Assembly: GCA_963204835.1 (NCBI GenBank)
Contig: CAUJHJ010000006.1
Span: 1 to 64,000 of the forward strand
Direction: 5' to 3'
DNA: 64,000 nt
Source: Pseudomonadota bacterium
Lineage (GTDB): Bacteria > Pseudomonadota > Gammaproteobacteria > Steroidobacterales > Steroidobacteraceae
Made by a program: the position numbers and the translations under genes. The notes beneath the pieces are model-generated. The model saw nothing but the letters and a program-made list of their open reading frames with translations, ran no database searches and had not been told where the DNA came from. Positions 36,987 to 47,537 of this stretch are shown one piece after another. Each line of letters begins with the position of its first letter. Positions within the stretch are counted from its first letter, which is position 1.

Positions 36987-37592
36987 TCAGTGGCGGAAGG
37001 CCGCGCGCGCGGCAACGCTCGGCGACACGCCGAGGCCCGCGAGCAGTTTTTCGGCCCGGCGGCTGCCGGTCTTCAACCAGATCTCGTAGAGGCGCAGCGC
37101 GTCGAAGTCGCTGTGCTCGCGGCCCGCCTCGCTGACCTCGTTGAGCGCATCGACCAGCCGCTGGAACTTCGCCGCCAGCTCGCCGAACACTGGGCCGAGC
37201 GCCGGCCGGCCGCTGCGCTTCACCGCGTCGGACAGGGTGCCATAGGCCCGGCCACCCATCGCGATGTGGTAGTCGATGTCGACCAGCTTGCGCGCAAACC
37301 CCTGCGCGAAGAATCCCGCCACGAAGAGCGACACGTCGCCGAGCCGCTGCAGGCCCGTGCAGCGCGCTTCGGCCGTGGGCGCCTCGAGGGCGTCGGTGAG
37401 CATCGAGACCAGCGGCCGGATGCGCGCTCCGTCCGGCGTCTGTTCGTAGAGCGCCTCGGAGCGCGCGAAGATCGTCAGCAGGTTCACGACGTACTGCTCC
37501 GTCTCGCCGCCCACCGCGACGTGCTGGTGCTCGAGGGCGCTGTGCAGCGACTCGCGGAAGTAGTCACGCAGGCTGTGTACTTGCAACACCAT
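36987..37592 (-). CDS. hypothetical helical protein, first gene of pair
   Basis: This 201-residue, mostly helical, soluble protein starts MVLQVHSLRDYFRESLHSAL with GGAGG ten bases upstream. Notable segments are EHQHVAVGGETEQYVVNLLT and DVSLFVAGFFAQGFARKLVD. It precedes the 216-residue unknown gene and is divergent from the MFS transporter gene (129-bp gap). Family not recognised. Confidence 0.8.
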   Translation of the reverse strand: MVLQVHSLRDYFRESLHSALEHQHVAVGGETEQYVVNLLTIFARSEALYEQTPDGARIRPLVSMLTDALEAPTAEARCTGLQRLGDVSLFVAGFFAQGFARKLVDIDYHIAMGGRAYGTLSDAVKRSGRPALGPVFGELAAKFQRLVDALNEVSEAGREHSDFDALRLYEIWLKTGSRRAEKLLAGLGVSPSVAARAAFRH

Positions 37593-37721
37593 GGGACCCA
37601 AGCCTCCACCTCTTCGGCTTGGCAATCCGTGAACGCGCGCAGGGTTTGCGCACGAACCGGCCGGGGTGCTGCGCTGACAGCCGGGCGGTTACACTGCTGA
37701 CAGCGACGGGGGTCTGCACGC

Positions 37722-38993
37722 ATGACGCGCTATCAATGGCTGGTGCTCGCGGCCGCATGGTTCGGCTGGGGTTTCGATGTGTTCGATGCCCTGCTGTTCA
37801 ATTTCGTCGCGCCGAATGCCGTTCCGGCCCTGCTCGATCTCGTGCCCGGCAGCGCGGCGGCCCGGGAGGCGACGGTCCTGTGGACCGGCGTCCTCTCCTC
37901 GATCCTGCTCGTGGGCTGGGCGATCGGCGGCGTGCTCTTCGGCTGGTATGCGGATCGCTACGGCCGCCGCCGCGCGCTGTTCCTGACCGTGGCGCTGTAT
38001 GCGATCGGCACCACGCTGTGCGCGGCCGCGACCGACATGACGCAACTCGTCGCATTTCGCATCCTTGCGAGCCTCGGCATCGGCGGCGAATGGGCGGTAG
38101 GCGCGGCGCTGGTCGCCGAAACGGTGCCGGAGGAGCGACGCGTGTTCGCCGGCACGATCCTCTACACGGCCTCGCCGCTCGGCTTGCTGCTGGCGGGCGC
38201 GGTGAACTACCAGGTCGCGGGCGTCTGGTTCGCCGACGACCCCGCCAATTCCTGGCGCTATGTATTCCTCGCGGGCCTTGCGCCGGTCGTGCTTGCGTTC
38301 GCGATCCGCGCCTTCATCCACGAGCCCGAAGCCTGGACGCGCGCGCGCGCCGCCGAGGCGCCGCCGTCGCTGCGCGAACTGTTCGCACCGGGGATACGGC
38401 GTGCAACCCTCGCCGGCTTCATGGTGTCGGTCGCGGGACTCCTCACCTGGTGGGCCTGCAACGCCTTCGTGCCGCTGCTGGGAGCCTGGCTCGCGGCCGC
38501 GCACGCGCCATCGCTCGTCGAGGAATGGAAGACGCTTGCGGCGAACGCATTCAACGTCGGCGGGCTGGTCGGCGCCCTCGCCGCCCTGCCGCTCGCGCGG
38601 CTGATGGGTCGGCGCGCGATGTTCGCGACCTATTTCCTGTACTCGGCGGCCTCGATGCTCGCCGTTTTCGGGCTCGAGTTCGCGCCCGAGATGCGCCTGC
38701 GCCTGCTCTTCTTCGTCGGCCTCGGCGTCTACGGCATCTTCAGCACCTACATTTTCTACCTGCCCGAGCTCTTCCCGTCTCGCCTGCGCGCGAGCGGCGC
38801 GGGTTTCTGCTACAACTTCGGCCGCATCATCGCGGCGCTCGGACCGCTGGCCGTCGGCGTCGTGACTTCCCGCGCCGACGGCTCGCCGGCGGCCCTGCTC
38901 GCGACGATGCTCTCGGTCGCGGTGATACCGCTCGCGGCTGCACTGCTGGCTCCGTTCATCGTCGAAACCCGCGGCAAGGCATTGCAGGCATGA
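37722..38993 (+). CDS. MFS transporter
   Basis: This 423-residue protein has twelve predicted membrane helices and the major-facilitator motif A between helices 2 and 3 (FGWYADRYGRRRA). The RILASLGIGGEWAVGAALVAE helix and a PELFPSRLRASGAGF motif place it near the aromatic-acid/sugar-porter groups of MFS. It should be a proton symporter for an organic acid or sugar; substrate cannot be set. Its stop overlaps the start of the GST gene (ATGA). Confidence 0.93.
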   Translation: MTRYQWLVLAAAWFGWGFDVFDALLFNFVAPNAVPALLDLVPGSAAAREATVLWTGVLSSILLVGWAIGGVLFGWYADRYGRRRALFLTVALYAIGTTLCAAATDMTQLVAFRILASLGIGGEWAVGAALVAETVPEERRVFAGTILYTASPLGLLLAGAVNYQVAGVWFADDPANSWRYVFLAGLAPVVLAFAIRAFIHEPEAWTRARAAEAPPSLRELFAPGIRRATLAGFMVSVAGLLTWWACNAFVPLLGAWLAAAHAPSLVEEWKTLAANAFNVGGLVGALAALPLARLMGRRAMFATYFLYSAASMLAVFGLEFAPEMRLRLLFFVGLGVYGIFSTYIFYLPELFPSRLRASGAGFCYNFGRIIAALGPLAVGVVTSRADGSPAALLATMLSVAVIPLAAALLAPFIVETRGKALQA

Positions 38994-39640
38994 ATGCACT
39001 GACACTCGTCATCGGCAACAGGAACTACTCGTCCTGGTCGTTGCGGCCCTGGATGCTGCTGAAGCACCTCGGCCTCGCCTTCGACGAAGTGGTGCTGCCG
39101 CTCGACACCCCCGAGTTCGGGACGCAGGTCGCCGCATGGAGCCCCGCACATCGCGTGCCGGTGCTGGCCGACGGCGACCTCAGGATCTGGGACTCGATAG
39201 CGATCTGCGAGTACGCCTGCGAGCTCGCGGGGCGCGGCTGGCCGCGCGATGCCGCCGAGCGTGCCCGGGCGCGCTCGCTCGCGGCCGAGATGCATTCCGG
39301 GTTTGCGGTATTGCGCGACACTTGGCCCATGATCGCGACGGCGCGCAACCGGCATACCGCCATGACGCCCGGGCTCGCCGCGGAGGTGGCGCGCATCGAC
39401 GCGGCGTGGTCGCAGTGCCGGCGCGACTTCGGCGCCCGCGGCCCCTGGCTCTTTGGCGCCGGGTATGGCGTTGCCGATGCGATGTTCGCGCCTGTCGTGT
39501 TGCGCTTCCGGACCTACGGGGCGTCCCTGTCGCCCGCAGCAGCGGGCTATTGCGAGAATGTACTCGCCGACCCGATCCTCGGCGAATGGCTCGCGGCCGC
39601 GCAGGCCGAACCCTGGGTGCTCGCGAAGTACGAAAAATAG
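38990..39640 (+). CDS. glutathione S-transferase family protein
   Basis: This 216-residue protein has a thioredoxin-like N-domain with NRNYSSWSLRPWMLLKHLGL (Ser/Tyr catalytic region), VPVLADG and the DSIAICEYACEL glutathione site, and a helical C-domain with YGVADAMFAPVVLRFRTYG. The NYSSWSLR N-terminus marks a common proteobacterial GST subgroup. It is coupled to the MFS gene by ATGA. Its last 94 bp overlap, antisense, the end of the LytTR regulator gene. Confidence 0.92.
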   Translation: MNALTLVIGNRNYSSWSLRPWMLLKHLGLAFDEVVLPLDTPEFGTQVAAWSPAHRVPVLADGDLRIWDSIAICEYACELAGRGWPRDAAERARARSLAAEMHSGFAVLRDTWPMIATARNRHTAMTPGLAAEVARIDAAWSQCRRDFGARGPWLFGAGYGVADAMFAPVVLRFRTYGASLSPAAAGYCENVLADPILGEWLAAAQAEPWVLAKYEK

Positions 39641-40527
39641 TCCTTCACCACTTCGCGCCGCGCGCGACTGACCGGGATGTGCGTACCGTTCGAGAGTTCG
39701 AGCAGGCACTGGCCTTCGATGTAGCGCAGCGCCCGCACGGCATCGCGCGCCACCCAGTACGAGCGGTGCACCTGCAATCCCGCGTCGCGGCCCATCTCCC
39801 GGATGGCATCGTTGAAACGATACAGCACGAGCTCGCTGCCCACTGGCGTCGTGACCCGCACGAAGTGATCCTGTGCCTGCAACGCCAGGATCCGTGGCCC
39901 GAGATCGCGCCGGGCGCGCAGCAGGATCGGCATCGCAGGCCGGGTGGCATCGGTGGCCCGGTGGGACTCATGGTCCACCCGTAATGAAGCGCCGATCGAG
40001 ACCGTCGACGGTTCCGCGGTCGGAACGGCCGGCGATTCCGCCCTGGGGTTCGCGCGGGTCGCGCCGAAGCGCGTCCTGCCGCCCACGCGCACCAGGGCCC
40101 AGTTGGCGATCATCCAGAGGCCGATCCACTCCGCGCAGTGAACGATCGCATCCCGGACTTGCAGCAGGGAACCGGGCAGCACCTGCCAGCCGGCTTCCTG
40201 CACGAAATCGGGCGCCGGCACGGCGAGCGCCCGCACGAAGCCTCCCGAGTACAGGAGGACCATCGGCCGCTGCACGAGGGTCGCCAGGACCCCGCCCAGG
40301 AGGCAGACGAGCAGGATGCGCCGCAGGGTAGGGGCCAGCACGAAGGATACGAGCCGGGTCGCCGGGTCGTTCAGGGTCCAGATGAGGATGGCGAGCCCGA
40401 CCCAGTAGAGGATGCTGAGGAGGTGTGGCAGCTGGCTCGCCACCTGCCCGACATGGCCCCAGCCCAGCAGGAGCCCGATGCAGGCGGGCAAGAGAAGATA
40501 GAAGGCAAGGGCCTCCGATCTCGACAT
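39547..40527 (-). CDS. membrane-anchored LytTR DNA-binding regulator
   Basis: This 326-residue protein has four N-terminal membrane helices (to about residue 150), a variable linker, and a C-terminal LytTR domain (about 205-300): ILALQAQDHFVRVTTPVGSE, LYRFNDAIREM, and LQVHRSYWVARDAVRAL. LytTR domains bind direct repeats in promoters; with a membrane sensor and no receiver domain it is a one-component regulator. GGGGGAG lies six bases before the ATG. It is divergent from the TonB-dependent receptor gene, its likely target. The last 30 residues are encoded antisense to the end of the GST gene and look like a run-on tail. Confidence 0.9.
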   Translation of the reverse strand: MSRSEALAFYLLLPACIGLLLGWGHVGQVASQLPHLLSILYWVGLAILIWTLNDPATRLVSFVLAPTLRRILLVCLLGGVLATLVQRPMVLLYSGGFVRALAVPAPDFVQEAGWQVLPGSLLQVRDAIVHCAEWIGLWMIANWALVRVGGRTRFGATRANPRAESPAVPTAEPSTVSIGASLRVDHESHRATDATRPAMPILLRARRDLGPRILALQAQDHFVRVTTPVGSELVLYRFNDAIREMGRDAGLQVHRSYWVARDAVRALRYIEGQCLLELSNGTHIPVSRARREVVKDYFSYFASTQGSACAAASHSPRIGSASTFSQ

Positions 40528-40721
40528 GGCGATCTCCCCCGTGATGCGAACGATTATTGCGGCGGCCCCCGGGCCCGGTCAATGCAGGCCGCCACTCGCG
40601 CAGCGTGAACGGCATTCGCGAAGTCGTCGCTGCTTTCGGCGAATTGGCCGGACGATGGCGTGCGGCCAAGTTGGCGCCAGGGCTAGGATGGCGCAGTCGC
40701 CAGGTCCCAGGGGGTTCGAAC
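40528..40721. promoter_or_regulatory. divergent intergenic region, LytTR gene / TonB receptor
   Basis: These 194 bp separate the starts of the LytTR regulator and the TonB-dependent receptor. A relatively AT-rich segment, AACGATTATTGC (from 40549), lies near the regulator side and could hold its -10 element. I find no consensus -35/-10 pair for the receptor; a TAGGAT hexamer occurs near 40684. LytTR sites would be expected here. Confidence 0.4.
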
Positions 40722-42938
<2,217 letters not shown>

Positions 42939-42942
42939 TGCC

Positions 42943-43470
42943 ATGAAATCACCCCGCCTATACTCCGGATTCGCAGGGGCGGTGCTCCTCGCGCTCGCCT
43001 GCGCGCAGCCCGTGTCGACCGCCCGGGCGTCGGAGCCCCCGGCGACCGTGCGGGCGGCCATCGAGCTGGCCGGTAACGACTGGGTCGCCGCGTTCAAGGC
43101 TGGCGACCTCGAACGATTGCTCGGCCTCTACGCGCCGGACGCAACCGTCGCGCTGCACGATCAACCGATGCTCCAGGGCATCGACGCGATCCGCAGGTAC
43201 TTCAGCCAACGTGTCGGTCGGGGGGAAGTCGAGTTCCTGACCTCGCTCGAGCGGGTTGAAGCCGACGGGCGCACCGCCTATGCACTCAGCTCGTACTGGT
43301 TCACGCTCAGGGTGCCGGGGCGTGCCGAGCCGTTCCGCGATGCCGGCCGGGCCCTGCTCGTCTACCGGCAAGACGACGCGGGTCGCTGGCTGATACAGCT
43401 CGACATCGACCAGACGACGCCCGACGTCAAGTTCCCCGAGCCGGCGGCGGGCCCGCCTCCCGCGACCTGA
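42943..43470 (+). CDS. exported NTF2-like (SnoaL/DUF4440) protein
   Basis: This 175-residue protein has a signal peptide (GAVLLALACAQPVSTARA) followed by a cone-shaped NTF2-like fold: NDWVAAFKAGDLERLLGLYA, PDATVALHDQPMLQGIDAIR and a terminal GRWLIQLDIDQ strand. Such proteins are small-ligand pockets or stray isomerases. It starts 4 bp after the TonB receptor stop, so it is probably a periplasmic partner for the same compound. Confidence 0.85.
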   Translation: MKSPRLYSGFAGAVLLALACAQPVSTARASEPPATVRAAIELAGNDWVAAFKAGDLERLLGLYAPDATVALHDQPMLQGIDAIRRYFSQRVGRGEVEFLTSLERVEADGRTAYALSSYWFTLRVPGRAEPFRDAGRALLVYRQDDAGRWLIQLDIDQTTPDVKFPEPAAGPPPAT

Positions 43471-43558
43471 CCGGGACGCGCCACCCCCGAGCAGTTCGCC
43501 CAGTCCGCCGCCGTCGGCGATAATCGCCTTTCCCGACGGAACCGGCGAAAGGGCATAC

Positions 43559-45553
43559 ATGACGTTCGCTTTCCTCGCGGCGCTCGCCGCCGCGCCGTTC
43601 ACGGCAACCGACCTCGTCTCGCTCGCGCGCGTCAGCGACCCGCAGGTTTCGCCCGACGGCCGCTTCGTCGCCTACGTCCTGCGCGAGACCGACCTCGAGG
43701 CAAATCGCGGCCGCAGCGACCTCTGGCTTGCCGACCTCGATGCGCCGGGAGCTGCGCCGCGCCGCCTCACGCGGGATCCGGCCAATGACACGAGCCCGCG
43801 CTGGGCGCCCGACGGCCGCGCGATATTCTTCCTGTCGGCGCGCTCGGGCAGCAGCCAGGTCTGGCGCCTCCCGCTCGCGGGTGGCGACGCGGCGGCGGTC
43901 ACGTCGCTGCCGCAGGACGTCGACTCGTTCAAGGTCTCGCCGGTGGGCGATCGGCTGGTGTTCAGCATGGCGGTGAAGCCACCATCGAAGGCCGGCGAAG
44001 CGGCGCTGGAGCAGGACAAGGGGAACGGCCAGCTTTACGACAAGCTGTTCGTGCGCCACTGGGACACCTGGGCCGACGGCTCGCGCTCGCACCTGTTTTC
44101 GGCACGGCTCGAGGCGGGCCGCCTCGCCGACACGCCGATCGACCTGTCCGCGAGCCTCGACGGCGACGTGCCCTCGAAGCCCTTTGGCGGCGACGAGGAG
44201 TACGCCATTTCACCGGACGGCAAGCGTGTGGTGTTCTCGCTGCGCGTCGCCGGGCGCACCGAACCCTGGTCGACGAACTTCGATCTCTACGAGATCGGAA
44301 TCGATGGCGGCGCAATGCGCAATCTCACCGCCGCCAACCCAGCCTGGGATACCCGGCCCGTGTTCCTCGCGAACGGCGACCTCGCCTGGCTCGCGATGGA
44401 GCGGCCCGGTTTCGAGTCCGACCGCTTCCATGTGGTGCTGCGCAGCGCGCAAAGCGGCGTCGCAAGGCCCCTGACCCTTGCCTGGGATCGCTCCGTGGCG
44501 GACCTCGGTGCGAGTCGCGACGGCAAGCATTTGCTGGCCACGGCCGACGACATGGGCCAGCACGCGCTGTTCGCGATCGATCCCGCCAGCGGCAAGGTCC
44601 GCAAGCTCATCGGCGAGGGCCAGGTGGATGGCTTCGCGCCCGCACGGGGCGGCACGGTGTTCGCCTGGGCGAACCTCGCGGCGCCCGCCGACCTCTGGTA
44701 CCTGAGGGATGGCGGCAAGCCCGTCCAGCTCACCCGCGCCAATGGCGCACTGCTCGCCGCGCGTTCGATGGGCGCCTTCGAGCAGTTCAGTTTCCCGGGC
44801 TGGAACGACGAAACGGTCCACGGCTACGTGATGAAGCCTGCGAACTTCGATCCGGCGCGCAAGTACCCGATCGCGTTCCTCGTGCACGGCGGGCCGCAGT
44901 CGAGTTTCGCGAACGGCTGGGGCTACCGCTGGAACCCGCAGGCCTATGCGGGCCGCGGCTACGCGGTCGTGTTCATCGACTTCCACGGCTCGACGGGTTA
45001 CGGCCAGGCCTTCACCGATTCGATCAGCGGCGACTGGGGCGGCAAGCCGTTCGTCGACCTGCAGAAAGGGCTGGCCGCGGCGCTCGCGAAGTACGACTGG
45101 CTCGACGGCGAGCGCGCCTGCTCGCTCGGCGCCTCATACGGCGGCTACATGCAGAACTGGATCGCCGGCAACTGGCCCGACCGCTTCCGCTGCATCGTCA
45201 ACCACGACGGCATCTTCGACAACCGCGCGATGTACTACTCGACGGAGGAACTGTGGTTCCCGGAATGGGAGTTCGGCGGCCCCTACTACACGCACCCCGA
45301 CCTGTACGGGAAATGGGATCCTTCGCGCTTCGTCGGCAAGTGGCGCACGCCCATGCTCGTGATCCACGGCGGCAAGGACTACCGCGTGCCGGACACCCAG
45401 GGGCTGTCGACCTTCACGGCCTTGCAGCGGCGCGGCATCGAGTCGCGGCTGCTCTACTTCCCGGACGAGAACCATTGGGTGCTGAAGCCGCGCAACAGCC
45501 TGCAGTGGCACGCCGTGGTGCTCGACTGGCTCGATGCACACCTGAGGCAGTAG
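43559..45553 (+). CDS. S9 family prolyl oligopeptidase/dipeptidyl peptidase
   Basis: This 664-residue protein has a short signal-like N-terminus (MTFAFLAALAAAPF), an N-terminal beta-propeller built of repeats such as DPQVSPDGRFVAYVL and SPRWAPDGRAIFFLS, and a C-terminal alpha/beta-hydrolase domain. Catalytic residues: Ser526 in GASYGGY, Asp in HGGKDYRVP and His in PDENHWVLKP. It resembles acylaminoacyl/dipeptidyl peptidases of the S9C group and should degrade peptides in the periplasm. AAAGGG lies seven bases before the ATG. Confidence 0.94.
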   Translation: MTFAFLAALAAAPFTATDLVSLARVSDPQVSPDGRFVAYVLRETDLEANRGRSDLWLADLDAPGAAPRRLTRDPANDTSPRWAPDGRAIFFLSARSGSSQVWRLPLAGGDAAAVTSLPQDVDSFKVSPVGDRLVFSMAVKPPSKAGEAALEQDKGNGQLYDKLFVRHWDTWADGSRSHLFSARLEAGRLADTPIDLSASLDGDVPSKPFGGDEEYAISPDGKRVVFSLRVAGRTEPWSTNFDLYEIGIDGGAMRNLTAANPAWDTRPVFLANGDLAWLAMERPGFESDRFHVVLRSAQSGVARPLTLAWDRSVADLGASRDGKHLLATADDMGQHALFAIDPASGKVRKLIGEGQVDGFAPARGGTVFAWANLAAPADLWYLRDGGKPVQLTRANGALLAARSMGAFEQFSFPGWNDETVHGYVMKPANFDPARKYPIAFLVHGGPQSSFANGWGYRWNPQAYAGRGYAVVFIDFHGSTGYGQAFTDSISGDWGGKPFVDLQKGLAAALAKYDWLDGERACSLGASYGGYMQNWIAGNWPDRFRCIVNHDGIFDNRAMYYSTEELWFPEWEFGGPYYTHPDLYGKWDPSRFVGKWRTPMLVIHGGKDYRVPDTQGLSTFTALQRRGIESRLLYFPDENHWVLKPRNSLQWHAVVLDWLDAHLRQ

Positions 45554-45575
45554 TCGACGCGCAAACGCCCGGCGC

Positions 45576-45917
45576 TCAGCGCCGGCCGTGGCGGTTGTAC
45601 GGGTCGTAGCCGCCGCTCTTCTTGCCGTCCTCGATGCGCAGCTCCTGCTCGTCCTCTATCTTGAGCTCGGGCGCCTCGAGGCGCTTGAGCAAGCGTGAGG
45701 TAGCCTCAAGCGCGAACACGCCCGTCGTGACCGCGAGGTCCCAGACGGCATTGCCGCGCTCGTCGTGGCGGACGCGACCGGACGTGCCCTCGCCGGGCGC
45801 GGCCGCCACCGGCTTCGGCGGCGGCTCGGGCGGCGGGGGCACCTTGAGCACGCGCATGCGCTGCGTGGTCTCATCGAGGCGCTTGACGACCTTCGAAATG
45901 ACGCCCCTGAAAGTCAT
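45576..45917 (-). CDS. small hypothetical protein, last gene of four-gene operon
   Basis: This 113-residue cytoplasmic protein begins MTFRGVISKVVKRLDETTQR, has a Pro-rich spacer, then VRHDERGNAVWDLAVTTGVF and LLKRLEAPELKIEDEQELRI, and ends GGYDPYNRHGRR. The GNAVW and GYDPYN elements recur in uncharacterised small proteins of proteobacteria. The start overlaps the CpeT-like stop (ATGA). A 7-bp hairpin (45569-45585) straddles its stop codon. Function unknown. Confidence 0.8.
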   Translation of the reverse strand: MTFRGVISKVVKRLDETTQRMRVLKVPPPPEPPPKPVAAAPGEGTSGRVRHDERGNAVWDLAVTTGVFALEATSRLLKRLEAPELKIEDEQELRIEDGKKSGGYDPYNRHGRR

Positions 45918-46510
45918 CGCCTTCGGAACCGCTCCAGTGTCGCATCCTGCGGGCCCGCGAGCTGGCGGCCCGCGGCATCGAAATAGCGCTCGCTGCGCGC
46001 GTAGTCGTCCGCGGAAACCTCGGCGCGCGAATCGAGGAAGGCGAGGCTGCCGCCAGGCTGAGCGCTGCGGCAGTTCTTGCGGTCGTTCGCGCCGACGAAC
46101 TTGCCCGCCTTGTCCCGCACCCAGAGCATCTCGCAACCCGAGAGCAGCTTGAGGTCCGGTTCCATCAGGCTCTTGAAGAGGTCGGGATGCAGCAGGCCCG
46201 CACGCCAGCGCGCAGGGTCGGCAAACAGGTAGCTCGCCTGCACTATGTGCTTGTCGATGACATCGAACGCGACGACACGTTGTGCAACGACGCGGCGCCC
46301 GTCCTGCAACGACGACACTTCCGCCAGGAACACGTGGTCGCTGATGAACGGCGCATAGATCGGCACGAAGGCGAGCGAGGTGTCGCCTTCCCCGTAGGTG
46401 CCGGGCAGCCAGCCGGCGAGTTCCGAGAGCTCGGCCTTGCGCAGGTCGGCGGTGCTGGTACAGGCCGCGAGGAAGAGCAGCGCGCAGAGCGTGACAAAGC
46501 GTTCAGCCAT
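45914..46510 (-). CDS. CpcT/CpeT-like (DUF1001) lipoprotein
   Basis: This 198-residue protein has a lipoprotein signal (TLCALLFLAACTS) and a body resembling the CpcT/CpeT family: ELAGWLPGTYG at the start, RVVAQRVVAFDVIDKHIVQA, FADPARWRAGLLHPDLFKSL, and a two-Cys region (SGCEMLW and NDRKNC). In cyanobacteria this family attaches phycobilins to Cys-155 of phycocyanin beta; homologues in non-phototrophs have no known role. Nothing else here suggests bilin chemistry. It overlaps the ATP-grasp gene by 8 bp upstream and the 113-residue gene by 4 bp downstream. Family call is moderate. Confidence 0.65.
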   Translation of the reverse strand: MAERFVTLCALLFLAACTSTADLRKAELSELAGWLPGTYGEGDTSLAFVPIYAPFISDHVFLAEVSSLQDGRRVVAQRVVAFDVIDKHIVQASYLFADPARWRAGLLHPDLFKSLMEPDLKLLSGCEMLWVRDKAGKFVGANDRKNCRSAQPGGSLAFLDSRAEVSADDYARSERYFDAAGRQLAGPQDATLERFRRR

Positions 46511-47537
46511 AGTAGACCCGCCATTCCGCCCGGTAGCCAAGGCCGAGGGTGATGATACGCTCGAGCAGCTCCTCGTAGCCGACGCCCGCGGCGAGCGCCG
46601 ACTGCGCGAAATCCTCTTCCTGCGCAAGGTTCGGGTTCGCATTGGCCTCGAGCACGTAGATGCGGCCGTCGGGCGCGAGGCGAAAATCCATGCGCGCATA
46701 CCCCGAGAGGCCGAGCGCCCGGTAGATGCGCCGCGACAGGGCGTCGAGCCGCGTGACGATCTCGCGCGGCAGCTCGTCGGCCGCGCGCGTCGTGATGCCG
46801 TATTTCTTCTGGTAGCGGCGGTCCCACTTCACCTTGCGCGTCGCGATGGCCGACAGCGAGTCCGGCATCGAGCCGAATACCATCTCCCACACGGGCAGGC
46901 GGGTGAGCCGGTCGTTGCCGAGCACGCCGACGTACAGCTCCTGGCCCTCGATGTATTCCTCGACGAGCGCGTCCGAGCCGATCTGCTCGTGCACGAAGCC
47001 GACGCGTTCGCGCAGCTTCGCCTCATCCTCGACCACCGAAGCCTGGGCGATGCCGAGCGAGGCATCCTCCGTGGTCGACTTCACGAACAGCGGGAAGCGC
47101 AGCTTCTTCGGCAGCTTGAACTTGACGCCCTTCCTGAAGACCGCGAACTGCGGCGACGGAATGCGGTGGTAGGCGAACAGCTGCTTGCAGATCGACTTGT
47201 CGCGCGACAGCAGCAGGCCGCGCGGATTGGATCCGGTATAAGGCTGGCGCATCAGCTCGAGGAAGGCGACGACGTGCTGGTCGTAGGTGACGATGCCGTC
47301 GAACTCCTCGAGCAGGTTGAAAATGACATCGGGCTGCCAATCGGTGATCGCACCGCGCAGCTCGGTCAGCGTATCGAGCACGCCGACGCAACGCACCTCA
47401 TGGCCGCGCCGCTTCAGCGTCGAAACGACGTCGAACTCGGTGCGCCATTCCTCGATTTCCTTCGGCGACCGCCCCTCGATGCTGTCGGGCGGGATGAGGG
47501 TCGCGTGTACGACGACCAGCACCTTCAGCTTCTTCAT
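46503..47537 (-). CDS. D-Ala-D-Ala ligase-like ATP-grasp ligase
   Basis: This 344-residue protein has an ATP-grasp fold similar to D-alanine-D-alanine ligase: FNLLEEFDGIVTYDQHVVAF, PYTGSNPRGLLLSRDKSICK, the grasp loop KSTTEDASLGIAQ, EEYIEGQELYVGVLG, and the metal-binding end MDFRLAPDGRIYVLEANANP. ATP-grasp enzymes join a carboxylate to an amine through an acyl phosphate. Lack of the Ddl substrate-loop serine/tyrosine pattern and the peptidase/lipoprotein operon suggest a peptide-forming role other than D-Ala-D-Ala synthesis. It starts within the stop of the metallopeptidase gene (ATGA). Confidence 0.88.
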   Translation of the reverse strand: MKKLKVLVVVHATLIPPDSIEGRSPKEIEEWRTEFDVVSTLKRRGHEVRCVGVLDTLTELRGAITDWQPDVIFNLLEEFDGIVTYDQHVVAFLELMRQPYTGSNPRGLLLSRDKSICKQLFAYHRIPSPQFAVFRKGVKFKLPKKLRFPLFVKSTTEDASLGIAQASVVEDEAKLRERVGFVHEQIGSDALVEEYIEGQELYVGVLGNDRLTRLPVWEMVFGSMPDSLSAIATRKVKWDRRYQKKYGITTRAADELPREIVTRLDALSRRIYRALGLSGYARMDFRLAPDGRIYVLEANANPNLAQEEDFAQSALAAGVGYEELLERIITLGLGYRAEWRVYYG

